From Lumnitzera littorea (taxonomy: Eukaryota > Streptophyta > Magnoliopsida > Myrtales > Combretaceae): a stretch of 64,000 bases of DNA. The position numbers were made by a program, and so were the translations under genes. The notes under the pieces were generated by a model. That model made no database searches. It was not told the DNA's origin and saw nothing but the letters and a program-made list of their open reading frames with translations. Shown piece by piece: positions 32,774-45,406 of this stretch. The stretch's first letter is position 1, and each line of letters starts with the position of its first letter. The stretch spans positions 79,318,815 to 79,382,814 of the forward strand of contig JAMXBB010000004.1 in assembly GCA_024138015.1 (NCBI GenBank). Direction: 5' to 3'.

Positions 32774-35700
32774 TGTCATCATGCAGGAATACCTATTGAA
32801 AACTTAACTCTACCTGCTCATTTATTAAAAGACAACTTTGTTTATATCATAAAGGGGTTGCTACATTGGAGTTCAACTAGATATTTTATTATAACTTATG
32901 TATTCAACATAATATTTACATCAAAATATGAATCAACTTTTTCCATTATCATCTTTACAGTAATAGGATCTTTGACCTAATACAGGTTCCATACAGTAGT
33001 CACTGACTCTGACTCTTGCTCTCAATATACATATCCCCCTGAGTGTTGGGCCCTTCACAATATAATTAACCAGAGGATAAAACATTTTATCATCTCAGCT
33101 ATTAAAGCTAAGTGAGAGTGGATAACAAATAACATAATATAGACAATATGATAGACAATACTGCATATCACAACTGAAACATTTCAATCATAACTTGCAA
33201 GTTTAACTTCACATATGCATTCACTCAATCAGGCTCTTACTACCAATGACGCAACATGCTATGCTCATGCATGTAGCATACATTGGTACTGATATCCTAT
33301 GTTCTCCAATTCCTCATCTAGTTAGTCAATACAGTCGAGCATCTAGATACAACATCTAGGAACTTGGGGCAACAAAGAGCTGCCTAAGAGTAGGATCCCT
33401 ACCAAATTGGACTACACACTGTAGTTTACCATTTTCAAAAAGGGCAAGAAGGAGCTGCTTGGGGACCCCTAACTTTACAAAATTAGACTATACATTGTAG
33501 TTCACCAAATCAAAGTAGCAATATTGCCAAATTAGACCACATATTGTATTCTACCAAATTTGGCTATCAAAATAGTCATAATGTTCGGGCAATGCAATCT
33601 ATATGCTTCTAAAAACTGAGTTCATAAAACTATGCTTTTTCAATGATCATTTGGAAGCCTCAATCTAAAATTTCTGACCCATAGGTCCCTTTTTGTGCCA
33701 TGTTATGTCGTGCCATGATATGCAATAGCAACTCAAGAATATCAATCAGTATAATTAATCTTTAAGTTTTATTCAACACAGTGATCTGATTTTGGTTTTC
33801 AAACTCTCCCTAGCGAAATTCTAGGATCTTACTTAGGGCTCACTTAGGTGAATACCTAGAAGATTGGGTTAGATCGCTCAACTTCCCTAGTTAGCATAAT
33901 CAATTGTAAGCACAAATCATCACCTAACATAGCCATGTAACAGTTTAACCAAAATACAATTATTGTCATTCAAAATCACCACACCAACACCCATTATAGT
34001 AGCATATCAATTCACCCATGATATATCCATATTCAACCAATACAGCATCAAACGACATATAATGTTATAAGTAGCGATGTATCTACTCCAAGCATAGGTT
34101 AGATCTACTTACCTGGGCTTAGCAATAGTGCAATAGCGCAATATTCTATACTTCGTGACGTGGTCATTCCTTACTTATCACACTTATAAAAATATGATAA
34201 AGTCTTCAAATCAAGTGTAGGTTGAACCCGAACTATTATAAGCTTTCATTTCCGTGCTTTTAAACTTCATTTAACCATATCTTACTCATTTATTATCTGA
34301 TTTCAGTAAACTTTATATCATCATGATCGTCATTTTGAGTACTATTAATATATATTGAGAAATAAGATTGATCAATATTTTCAAAAACCCAAACGCCCTT
34401 TTCTCATTATGACTAGACCATACGTTACCCTAACTTCGAAATTGACCCAAATAAGCTTTAGTATTGAACCAAAAACCCTAAAAATTATACTTTCCAAACT
34501 TGTTTAGCAACACTTATTATACCCCTAAAGTGTTCGTTTGTCACGGATTTAATAAACTAATTATTATATTATATGTTAAGCTAATATGTAAGTTTATACA
34601 AGGAAAATACATAATAAGCAGTATACAGGCTTGATTAATTTCATGAAATGTCCTATAGACTTACAAAAATATGTAGGTTAATTTTCAGTCATCAATTACA
34701 CTAAATTAGCTATTATCTATTTATACGAAAATAGGGGTTTTAGTACAGAATTACACAAAATTAGGAAAAATAAAAAAATTTAAGTGTGAGATAAAAACTA
34801 AGTATTCCAAATATCATTATAAACATCCAGAAATCAAAACATATAAAGCTCATTCATTAATTTCATTAAAAACTATTTATTTCAATAATTCGATAAAATT
34901 AGCAGTTTTATTTAAAATAATTATAAAAATAGTAAACATGCTTAATATAAAAAATTATTATTACCACAATTAAATATAAATATTAGATGTATTACATACA
35001 AAAATTGAGCTTAAAACAGCATCATCTAATATTTATAAAAATTTATTCAATTTTCGTCCCAACAAAGTGTTTTGTTAAGGAACCTATATTTACACTAATT
35101 ATTTAATTGAAATAAAATTACTACATTAATCTACACCTAAAATAATCTCAAAAAACCAAATTTCATAATTAATGGATAACATTTGATATTTTTATCAAAT
35201 TAAACAAACTACAGGCGAAATTTTGGTTCACCTAAACCAGCCGTCTCTAACCACCACTTGGCCGCCGCACCATGTTAGAAGAGCTTCTTCGGCCACTCTT
35301 TGTTGGACCACCAAGCCCCACCAAGTCAAGTTGTAGATAACCTATTAAACTGCCTTAGCCCAACTCCAACCCTATTTTTATTCTATTTTTATTTTATTTT
35401 ATTTTTTACCTTTCCTAAATTGTTTTCTTTCATTTTTAGAGTTCCAAAATGTTGAATTTGAGGGTTTGGGTCCTATTTATATTTTTTTGAACTTCTCATA
35501 ATCAAATAAAATTTGGACATGTGTATGACACATGTCAATTTTCCATTTTCCTAATGGACATGTGTCATTTCCTCATCAAGCATGTGTTGACTCACCATTT
35601 CCAATTAATACCAGCTTGACACATCATTTGATGACGCATCCATACAATTTTTTATTAATTTTCCATTATTTTACCTTATTTTAATAATAATTTATTATTA

Positions 35701-36053
35701 CATATATGCATTTAATACATATAATGCATATCATATGTAAATACATGTATATTATATATAATTCAACTTCACTAATTATTTTTGTAAGTTAATTAACTTA
35801 TCTATATTTAAAATCTTCAATTTCTCGTTTTTGATAATTATTGGCTTTTAATAATAAATTGACCTTTTTTTCAAATTAATATTCTTATATAGCTTATTTT
35901 GAGGAATTGACTTTACTTGAATTATTTTATCTAACTTTTCTAACTTTACTGTGAAGTTTAAAATAAAATAGATATTATAGTTCGGTGCCCTAAACTTAGG
36001 GGTTTAGATCCTAGAGTTATTAAACTAATTGGAAAAACTCTAGGTATTAGACA
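32774..36053 (-). mobile_element. Solo LTR copy 1 (Del/Tekay-like), inside D gag
   Basis: About 3280 bp with no coding region, homologous end to end to 55798-59115 apart from a deletion of about 26 bp near the left end. The flanks read GGATA on the left (32769-32773) and GGATG on the right (36054-36058), a target duplication with one change. Gag text reads continuously from the left flank to the right flank when the LTR is skipped, so it is a solo LTR inserted into gag. A minus-strand TATA box (TATAAATAGG, about 35472-35481) shows transcription on the minus strand. Confidence 0.88.
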
Positions 36054-36853
36054 GGATGCCCAACCAGGTATTGGTAATACGAGCTTCCAAGTGTATTAAT
36101 GAAAGTGAAGGTTAGATCCTTTTCAGTTAAGGGTGAAGTTACCCTAGCTGCCATGCCCCTCTATCTTTGAGCATATTCTTTAAATTTCTCATTATTCCTT
36201 TTTCGTAAATTGTTCAAATCCCACATGGGTGAGGCCACTTCAATTTTGAATTTATACCAGTCATAGAAAGCTCGTGCTAACTTATCCTAAGTATCAATTT
36301 CATTCAAGTCCAACTGTGCATACTAGGTTAAAGTAGGCCCCATTAATCTATCCTAAAAAGTTTGGACCATCACCTTGTAATACTTTGTATATTTCCCCAT
36401 TTTCCTAATGTACAACCTAGTGTGGAGTTTTGGGCAGCTAGTCCCATCGTATTTCTGAAATTCCGGCACCTTAAATCTTTCCGAGAAGTCACTGTCTTCA
36501 TAAGTCAGCAAATTGATCATTCCCATTTGCTTAAACCCATTCACCATTTCTAGGGTTTTCATCTTCTCGGTTAACTTTTGCATGACCTTTCTTTCAATTT
36601 CATGGTGTTTTTCTTTGATCTACTTCCTCCATACCTCATTAGGGGCTGATTCTTCATCTTCCAATTTAGGGGGAGTAGTCATTTCTGCATTCTAGTTTAG
36701 GTTAGCTTAAGATCCTTATCTATCGTTAAGGATCCTAATAGCTTGACTAAAAGCTTGAATCTGTTTGGCTATCTTGTTCATGTTTTCTTCCAAAGTCGTT
36801 ACTCTTAGATCCAGTTCGATTTGACTGACATTTCCAGTACCTTGAGTTGACAT
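36054..36853 (-). pseudogene. Element D gag, N-terminal part
   Basis: It starts at ATG 36853 (MSTQGTGNVSQIELDLRVTT, with a coiled-coil look: LEENMNKIAKQIQAF). 36353-36583 reads FKVPEFQKYDGTSCPKLHTR and YIRKMGKYTKYY, aligned with B's gag. The retrotransposon gag block continues with ARAFYDWYKFKIEVASPMWD, EKFKEYAQR and LTEKDLTFTFINTLGSSYYQ, up to the inserted LTR. Confidence 0.82.
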
Positions 36854-37235
36854 CCTTACCTTAGAACAAGTGAATATCAGGCTTCTAGTTGAGTTTACTC
36901 GTTTCAATGCTATCTTCGAAATCCTACGCGAAAAACCAAGTTTTAGAATTTTTGGTGAATTAAAGGTTTTATTTTTATTTCTTTTTTCTTTTTGTGACGT
37001 TTGTTATTCTACTATTTGCTTCTTTTTGTGTTTTTTTCCTTTAAAAGTAAAAAAAAAAAAACGAATAATAATAATAAGAGACTGTGCAATTAATGAAAAT
37101 CAGTATTTACTAAAGCTACAAATTTATTAATCATAAGATCCAACTTATAAAACAGACTAAGCAAAAGGAAAAGAAAAACTCTTAACTAATTTTCTAAAAA
37201 AAAACTTAAATCTTATATCTACAAGAGCCAACAAA
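36854..37235 (-). other. Element D spacer between ORF1 and gag
   Basis: AT-rich spacer with poly-A and AAT repeats at 37050-37075. A plus-strand frame at 36870-37130 is antisense and rich in Phe; not a gene. On the minus strand CTAAGGTAAGGATGTCAAC surrounds the gag start. Confidence 0.5.
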
Positions 37236-38708
37236 TCTAGTTGGGATGAACTTCATCAACTTCCTTCATAAGTCTTCGTACCGTAACATCCCTTGCTCGA
37301 ATCTTACTCCTCAAGAATTGACTTTCCTCTAGCAGTCACTCATTTTTCAACTTTAACTCTTCAACAATCCTCTTACTTTGCTGGGATTGGGCTTCAACCT
37401 TAGCTCGTATGGTGTCTCGATAAGCCCGCTCAATGGGTGAAAGATGTGTTGGATTCGACTCATGTCTAAATACATCTAGAGCTTCATATGGTATCTTTTT
37501 ACTTTTCTTTAACTGATCATCAATGAAATACTTGGTAGCTTGGTATTCTTCGGCTTTGCCCTTCAAATTTCCTACATTGACTATCTTCTTAACTTCTCTT
37601 CATTCTCACAGCTTCACGAGTTCTGTTAGTCGTTGGATTAGAGTAGCCATAGATAGATAAGGATCTTGATAATTCATTGTGATGACATCCAAGGAGTCTT
37701 TATAAGCTATCTCTTACAGTGAGCCCAGTTGTTTGGTAATACAAGCCGAGAAATATCAAGTATAGCTTATAATACTAATAAGGGGAACTCCTGCATAATT
37801 GGTGCATCCCAAGACGGCTTGAGTATAATGGCTCCATCTAGCTATCTACATAAAGTCTACTGGTTGCATTTTATCGATAACTGACACCTATCCCTTAAAT
37901 TAAGCTTCATTTGGTACCTTGAGGTAGCAAGAAAATTCATCAATCAGGTCCATATTCTCTATTAAGGACTCTCTAAGAAGATTCCCTCTATACCCTTGTG
38001 TGTGACTGAGACACCATACTACAAGGATTATAAGGTTAGTTATGAAATAATCGTACCCTTGCTTCTTTAAGTGGGTAAGCGTCTTGAACTATTTTGCCAA
38101 TAGCGTAGGTATATAAGATTTGCTAGCTAGGAATTGAGTCACTAACTTAGCAACCCTATAGTGGACTTGACCATATCTAAAGGGAAATAACATTGTTCCA
38201 AGCATTACTACAATAAAAGCGTTGACCCTCTTCATATCCTCCGTAGAAGATCTAGTGATATTTCTAGTAGGCATTTAGGCATGAAAACCACTCCACCAAT
38301 CTTAGGATACTGAGACATATTTAGCCCTCTGAAGATAAGAATGGAGCTAAGGCTGACTTCTTGACCCCCAACAGTGTCATGAAGATTTTCTCAAGATGGA
38401 CTTTAAGATCTAAGATAGCTATGATTGCTTCAAGGGGCGGGGCACCAGGTAGCTACAAGTATTCTTCTATGGTGGGTATAAATACATGTGGGCCGAAGTT
38501 GAAGCTACAAATTCCGGATCCCAGTAATGGATGAGGGCTTAAATTAGAGGCCAATGGATATGACTGGCCTGATCTTCTTATAGACATAATTTTGCTTGGT
38601 GAGCGAGAGCTGTTTTGACCAATTTTTTAGGATTGCTTCGAGGAAGAAGTACTTATCCAATTGGACTTCACAAATGGGCTTTAGATTGACACTACCCTGA
38701 CTCTCCAT
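37236..38708 (-). pseudogene. Element D ORF1 (extra ORF upstream of gag)
   Basis: It starts at ATG 38708 (MESQGSVNLKPICEVQLDKY). Blocks in order: KNWSKQLSLTKQNYVYKKIR (about 38590-38650), a Trp/Phe block and FIPTIEEYL (38450-38480, after a frameshift), the open stretch 38089-38274 with MKRVNAFIVVMLGTMLFPFR, and 37336-37566 with a charged, probably coiled-coil end (AYRDTIRAKVEAQSQQSKRI). The pattern resembles plant DUF7745-type proteins and the ORF1 of Ogre elements. Five or more lesions interrupt it. Role unknown. Confidence 0.65.
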
Positions 38709-39540
38709 ATCTATATTACAATAAGATATAAATGAAATAAAGATGCATTGACTATTTACAATGACACTAAATTTAGAATAAATTTGGATGTGATGTTAAT
38801 AATTTTGCAGTCTTTTCAAAGATTTTCTTAGAAATTGCATAGCCTTTCATTAACTAAAAAGCAATAAAAAATAAAATATGTATAATATAAGGAAATACAA
38901 TATTCAAGAGAAACAAGCATAATCTAATATATATGTTCCACATAGATGCAATGTAGTAGGGATGGTAATTAATAAATTACAAGAATTATGATAAATCTAC
39001 AGTCAAAGAGCGCCTCTATATATAAGTATATTCAAAATACAATTTAAAAAGAAAAATGATGTTCGTGTATACTTATATATGAGGGTTATTAAATTTTTTT
39101 AGTTGAAAAATGGACAATGAACTAACCATGGATTAAATCAGGCTTTTCTTATAATTTTAAAAAACTATTCGATGATGCAAGAGGGTAGCGTCTACAGGTC
39201 TCATGCTTTGTAACTCTAAGGCTTTCTAACAAGAAGCTTGGTAGGCTACATCGAAGCCTGAGTTGGCTCGCCTATTACCGTCAGGTGGAGGTAATGACCC
39301 CAACAACTTGAGGGTTACATAATGGCGGCCCATCTTAGGTTCTTAAGGTGGCCTAGGTTTGATGACATCTAAACACATAGATGGTTATTTGAAAAATAAA
39401 AAAACCCCCCATCCCCATGAAGGCCTATTGGGCTAAGCTTTTTATAAAGCTTGCATTACTAAAAACAATTAGTATAATTATAATACAAAAAGAAAATAAT
39501 AATACAAAAGCCCATCAATATTTTTTTTTTAATTTTTACA
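38709..39540 (-). other. Element D 5' leader
   Basis: Non-coding leader. 39290-39360 matches B's leader at 14964-15010. No primer binding site is recognisable next to the LTR end (GGCTAACCA at 39541 on the minus strand). A frame at 39417-39689 on the plus strand has no protein features. Confidence 0.5.
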
Positions 39541-40030
39541 TGGTTAGCCTACAAGTGATCCCTAGTGGAGTTGCCAATTCTATCGAGCCTTATATCGATT
39601 TCCTTAGTTTAACTTATATCAATCCCGACTCACTTAATATAAATTACATGACATTAAACTTAAGGAAATACTTTTCCAAAAAAAATTAAAAAGAAATTGG
39701 AGTTGTTAACCAGTAAAAAAAAAATAGAATTAGTGTTTTCAAATGAGAAAACCCTAATTTAATCATTAGTCTGTAAATATTCTAAAAATGATTTTTTAGA
39801 AAATTTGAACAAAAAAAAAACTAGGTTCAAGGGTTAATCTATTAAGACTAAGTCACCATGTGAAAATTAAAAGAAATTTTATGGGCTTTTTTTTTTAATT
39901 TTTCTAAAAATGTTAAAATACACCTAAATAGGCAAAAGTAACTAAAAATGATTTTTTTTTTTAATTTTTATTACGAATTTCTAGAAAAAGGAAAAAAAAT
40001 TTATTTTTTTAACTATTGCCTTAAAGATAC
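39541..40030 (-). repeat. Element D 5' LTR, truncated
   Basis: It matches the 3' part of the D 3' LTR in the same orientation: for example 'aatgttaaaatacaccta' near 39910 and near 23996, and 'taatataaattac' near 39630 and near 23710. The match fades near 40015-40030, so about 1.4 kb of the LTR's upstream part is missing here. Confidence 0.75.
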
Positions 40031-40408
40031 ATCTGTCATTTTCATCTTCCAATATCCTCAACACCAAGACATGTGATTATATAGAAATCATATTGCATCT
40101 CTATGTATGTTTTTTGCTATAAATTGTGGATAAAGAAGGAAATCAAGAGGAGGAGAAGAGTTCAAGTTCTGCCAAATTCTACATGATACAACTGGAATTG
40201 GATTGGATCTACTTGATACACATCTAAATGTAGAGGATGTGTTGTGTATTATCTTTCGGTATTTATATATATTTTTACACTAGAAGCTTTAAACAAGCAT
40301 TGGTATATATTTTAGAGTATTATATTAGAGTTCTATATATATATATATATATATGTCATAGAATTTTGTGTATATAATCTTATTTCTTTAGAAATTATGC
40401 TTATATGT
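40031..40408. other. Unassigned DNA before gap 1
   Basis: No gene. CTATAAATTGTGGATAAAG at 40114-40132 and a purine-rich stretch after it resemble a Copia-type LTR promoter and leader, but no partner copy exists in the window. A (TA)n run lies at 40335-40354. Confidence 0.35.
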
Positions 40409-40908
40409 NNNNNNNNNNNNNNNNNNNNNNNNNNNNNNNNNNNNNNNNNNNNNNNNNNNNNNNNNNNNNNNNNNNNNNNNNNNNNNNNNNNNNNNNNNNN
40501 NNNNNNNNNNNNNNNNNNNNNNNNNNNNNNNNNNNNNNNNNNNNNNNNNNNNNNNNNNNNNNNNNNNNNNNNNNNNNNNNNNNNNNNNNNNNNNNNNNNN
40601 NNNNNNNNNNNNNNNNNNNNNNNNNNNNNNNNNNNNNNNNNNNNNNNNNNNNNNNNNNNNNNNNNNNNNNNNNNNNNNNNNNNNNNNNNNNNNNNNNNNN
40701 NNNNNNNNNNNNNNNNNNNNNNNNNNNNNNNNNNNNNNNNNNNNNNNNNNNNNNNNNNNNNNNNNNNNNNNNNNNNNNNNNNNNNNNNNNNNNNNNNNNN
40801 NNNNNNNNNNNNNNNNNNNNNNNNNNNNNNNNNNNNNNNNNNNNNNNNNNNNNNNNNNNNNNNNNNNNNNNNNNNNNNNNNNNNNNNNNNNNNNNNNNNN
40901 NNNNNNNN
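40409..40908. other. Assembly gap (500 N)
   Basis: Exactly 500 N, the usual placeholder for a gap of unknown size. Reading frames drawn through it are meaningless. Confidence 0.99.
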
Positions 40909-42930
40909 ATAATATATTGTTTTGTTCGTATCAAAACGTACTTTTAATTAGTTAAGTCATGTTTTAATTATGATAAGGTTATCGTAGTACGTAAATTCTT
41001 GTAATATTGTAGAGATATAGGTTATATTATCTAGAATTGTCTGATTTTAGTAAAAGTTGTGTCATTAGGTTTGTACATACCTAAAGATACGTATTACGGC
41101 TTTTATCTTAGGAGATGATTTCTAAAGGGTAGTTCGAATTTCTAATATACTTATACATGTTTATAATAAATATCATCTTATTATAATTATTTTATGTAAT
41201 TAAACTATATTTTATATAATTTCTCAATATAACTCAATAATATATATATATATATATAATATACCCTCATCATAAAACTATCATTAAATATATTAAAATT
41301 TCATTTTTATCAAATCTAACGGGCATATATCTCTATAGTTTTTATTTCAATATTTATCACATTTCAACCTATTATTACTAGAAAACAAGCCTTAGTTTGT
41401 ATTTTAAACTACTTACTACATAAATTCGAAATAAATAGCTTGGGATACCAAATAATTTCTTGAAAATTTCTAGAAATTCCTAAAAATATTGCCTATATAC
41501 TTGAAATTATAATTTTACCTCTAAATTATATTTAATTACCCAAATATTATTATTTTTATACAAAATTATTTCCAATATATCCTAATATCATTATAAATCA
41601 TCAGAAGTTAGTATATGTCATTTCTGTCAATTAATTTCATAAAAACCCATTTATTTCACATTTTCACCTTAATTCTAGCTATTTTTAGGGCTAAAAATTA
41701 CATTAAATGCTAAAATTACTTAAATTAAAAATATGGCTACATAGTAATCAAATATATATCATGTGTATTCTACAAAAAAATTTTGAGCCAGAAATTAAAT
41801 CATTTCATATATTTATTTTGAAAGTCAAAATTCAGATAAATAGTAAGTTTCTCAAGCAAGTGTATAAAATATTCTAAATTTTACAAAAATAAAAATATCA
41901 CATGAAAAATAAAATTTTTCATAATTTTTTGGATGGATTTATTAATTTTTAAAATTTAATGAAAAACAGGGTAGGAGTTTAACTAACCTTTGTCGGTGCT
42001 TCGATGGCCAATGGTGAAAGGGTGGTTATCAAATGGCCAAGGCATGGGTGGTTTTGTTAGGGGGTATAGTGGTGTAACTGCAAGTCAAGATTTGGTCCAC
42101 AAACCATACTTACCTAGTCCCTTGCTCTGTTTTTGTAATTTTTTTTAAAAATTATTTCTATTTTCTAGAATCTTTCCTCTCTCTATCTTAAGTTTTAGTT
42201 TGCTAAAACAGTAGAGTTTTGATGCAGTTTGCTATTTATAGGACTGTTTCTTTTTTACCCAAGCAAATTTTCTTTGAATTTTTTTTTCTCATTACAGCAT
42301 GTAAGAGGTGTCCTTCAACATGTAATTCTTCCTTTGATTCATCATGCTTCTATTGTTGGAAAGTGCCATGCCTAGTTGATAGGCTTTACTATCGTTTTAG
42401 TCTAATTTAGGTAATTTAGGTATATATATATACATATATATAGTATATGTAATAAGTAGTTATGTACATATAACCATGTTTCTAATATATCTTTTAGTTT
42501 TAAGATATATTTTCTACTTATTTTTATGAGTTTATCACATATTATATATAATTTCATAATTTCGAGTTAATTTATGAGTATAATTATTATATATACCTGA
42601 TATACTCATAAAATATATATATACTCATATAGTATATTGTACTATATTATTTCCTTTTATAACCTAATTAACTTATCTATAAGTCTTCATTGCCTTCTAA
42701 GCTCAATTTTAAGGGCTTCGATTATTTTTACATTATATTGAATAATTAAACTTTTAAGGGTAAATTTGGAATTTTGAGTCATTATTTTTAAAATCTAACT
42801 TCATTAGGTCACTTTAACTAACTTTTTTATTTTATTCATAAAGTTTGAGCTTAATTAGATAAGTTTCCTTAGAGGTCTTAAATTTGGGTTTAATTGTCCT
42901 ATATGCGATTTCAAGGGCTCACATATTTAA
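40909..42930 (-). repeat. Partial LTR G1
   Basis: 40909-42160 is an inverted copy of about 61830-63100: for example 'aaaagtacgttttgat' on the minus strand here and on the plus strand at about 63073, and the 'ggtatcccaagctattta' block. A minus-strand TATA box (CCTATAAATAGC, 42234-42243) and an end resembling the solo LTR family (42770-42920) indicate a Del/Tekay-like LTR transcribed on the minus strand. It is cut off by the gap. Confidence 0.65.
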
Positions 42931-43394
42931 TGAGGATTGATAGAAAAACCAATTTGATAAAGCAACTTGTGATTGGATAGTCTAATGCATCTTTATTTTG
43001 ATGAAACCTTGACATGAGAAGTCATGTTATAAAGTATTATAAGTCAATCCTTCCTAATTATCTATGTTAAATATATTTTTCTACTATTTCATTGAAGTGC
43101 TTCTAATGGGAATTTCTTTTAAGGCTCTATTTGTTTAATATATATTGCCTTAGGGGGCAATAACACTCTTACATCTTAAAAACAATACACGTAATTAAAT
43201 GATGTTATAAGCTTACGTATTGAGGCATATAATAAATGAAGTTGCCTTGCTGGCTTTAGATGAGGTTTTTAACTATGTGAGCACACTTGGCAATGATGTA
43301 GCTAATTCACAGCACATGTGCGTCAAGTAGTGACCTAGTTATGCAAAGTAAGCATTTGATGCCTAAAAAATTGAGACTCTATCCAAGAATTTTG
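42931..43394. other. Unassigned DNA, no gene seen
   Basis: No reading frame with protein character and no repeat partner was found. It could be the 3' untranslated part of a plus-strand element ending at the purine tract at 43395. Confidence 0.4.
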
Positions 43395-44000
43395 GTTAGG
43401 GGGCAAAATGTAGACTAAAATTGTTACATTAATTATTAGGCTAAGCTCAATATTTATTTGGGCCTGACTCCTTGGGCTAGGTGTCAGGGTTTAAGGAGTT
43501 CGGTCTATATTGTGTTAATTTAGAGAGATTTGGCTTGGTGAGCTTAGAATAGGGATTGTTGGACTAACCCGTCCACTTCTAACCTTTCTTAGGTAGGTTT
43601 ATGCATCGTAAGGAAAGCTATTAGCCTTAGACCCTTGCAAATTCATAGAATGAGTAAAACTCCATCTCGTTTGTCAATTGCTAATGTGATCTAACGGATG
43701 TCATTAAGCCCAAGATTTATAAATACTTAGTCATTCCTCCTCATTGGGAACAAGAGTTTAGAGAAACAGTATTCCACAATGAAACCTTTACTCTCTAAGA
43801 TCAAATAACATTAAGACAAAAATAGTCTCAATTGCTCAAGAATTGTAAGGTTGACATCTTAAGTCCCTTAGGCTCTCTTGTTTGTCACTTGTGTATTTAA
43901 GAATCCAGGGTTGCTTGCTCTACCTTCCTATCATTCTCTCTCCAATCATCCCATTGAGTGTTATCTCTACGTCATTACTCTGGAGCCACATGTAACACAA
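43395..44000 (+). repeat. Possible LTR start with polypurine tract
   Basis: GGTTAGGGGGCAAAA (43395-43408) followed by TGTAGACTAAAATTG has the form of a polypurine tract joined to an LTR start. TATAAATA lies at 43718-43725. No second copy is in the window, so the call rests on these signals alone and the end is unknown. Confidence 0.35.
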
Positions 44001-45406
44001 TACTCGCGTGACTTGTACGTAAACACTTTAATTAGAACCCCTCATCTACAATGTACAACTAACTTCATTCCTTTTCTTGATGATGGAGCTAGATTTTCTC
44101 TATTTGTTTTCATTTTCCTCTTCATGATATAGCCATTAGTAAGGATTACATCATTACCAAAGAATCTTTACTCTTATTAGCTATTAGTGCATGCTCGGTA
44201 ATAAGAAAAACAACCTTTGATCTAGTAGAACTTGGCTAATGGGGGTATCTTTTCTATCTTAATTACAGATTCAATTTGAACTGGCTTTTATAATTAAATG
44301 TAGTTTTGAAGTAGGGATGGTCTCATAGTAGCTGGTATTTGATAGCACTATGTCTTAGTGCTTTAGTAATTTAAAAGTAAAATTTCAAACTTTAGGGATT
44401 GCTAGGGCTAGTTTAGCATATACACTTCGATACCTAAGTTAGTATGTGTTTAAGTGTTTACATAAGTAATTAGAGTGTTGGTTGTCGTCTTGTATTTATA
44501 AACATGTGTCTTGTAATTGCAATACTCAGATAGTTGAATCGTTTGAGATATGCGACAACCTCTAAATTTAGTCAGTGTTAGATTCCAAGGAAAGTGGGTT
44601 GTGATTCGGCTGTGGGTTGGCAGTAGTTAAATTGTTGGTTCCCTTCCTTTTGAATTTAAGTGTTTGATTAAGGTAAGCTCGACTTTCTAACCCATTAAGC
44701 AATTAAACACAAAGTACTTTTAATCGTTAGACTAGGTCAGCAATGTGAATGCAGTACTGGAGCCAACTCGACAAAGTGCCAACCAATCATTAATGAGGAT
44801 GAAAAGTCCACTAATAACATTTACCTTCTGACTCCTATGGTCGAAGATTCGAGTGTGGAAGTAAGCCTATTGCTTCCTTAACGTGTTGAGCAGGCAAGTA
44901 AGCAATTAAGCCTACTTTTTACCCATATCATATAATTGTTGAGTAAGGATGCCAAGCTATCTACAAACACTTCTCCATTCTTCAATCACTATCATCTACC
45001 ATACAAGTTCTCAATCTAATGGTTACAAGTCTTTATTTTCCCACCTATTCGTTCACCATGCATATATATGTGATAGCTGTTGAATCAATCATCATTGCAT
45101 TGCATGTTCTGTAACTGCTAGCAACACCACATCCATTAGATCTTGTTGATATACACGCATTCTTCATTGGTGCCTTACATTCAAATCACATTTCAATCCT
45201 AAGAATGGCCCTTGGTTTCCAAAAAAGTAGGTTGCATTTGGTCCATCCACATAAAACCCTCAAAAGCAAAAAAATAAACTTTCTTTTGACTATTCATCAT
45301 CTTAAGTGCATCTCTTGCATTGCTTTGTAGTGTTCTCTCCTCCTGTTTTCCTTTCCTAGATTCTTAAAAAATTCTCTAGCTTTTCAAAGACTCTAAACTA
45401 ATTAGG
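44001..45406. other. Unassigned DNA, no gene seen
   Basis: An 84-codon frame around 43878-44132 shows no family resemblance. The rest is ordinary AT-rich DNA up to the start codon of the antisense gene at 45407. Confidence 0.45.

Larger units (their letters stand above)
23622..40030 (-). mobile_element. Element D: Ogre-like Ty3/gypsy retrotransposon
   Basis: Read on the minus strand it runs: 5' LTR (truncated), leader, ORF1, gag, protease, reverse transcriptase, dual RNase H, integrase, 3' UTR with tandem repeats, polypurine tract, 3' LTR. The two LTRs are recognised from direct repeats between 23680-24090 and 39590-40010. Its coding regions are the best preserved in the window. Gag is split by a solo LTR at 32774-36053. 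Protein blocks match element B throughout, so B and D belong to one family or sister families. Confidence 0.85.

Noticed and set aside
36054..36060. Reading the LTR at 32774-36053 as a gag intron
   Set aside because: It has LTR termini, a near-perfect target duplication and two homologues elsewhere in the window, so insertion explains it better.
40397..40947. Long open frames across the first gap
   Set aside because: They consist of N translated as X.
43878..44132. 84-codon plus-strand frame as a small host protein
   Set aside because: No recognisable motif. It follows a possible LTR promoter and is probably leader sequence.
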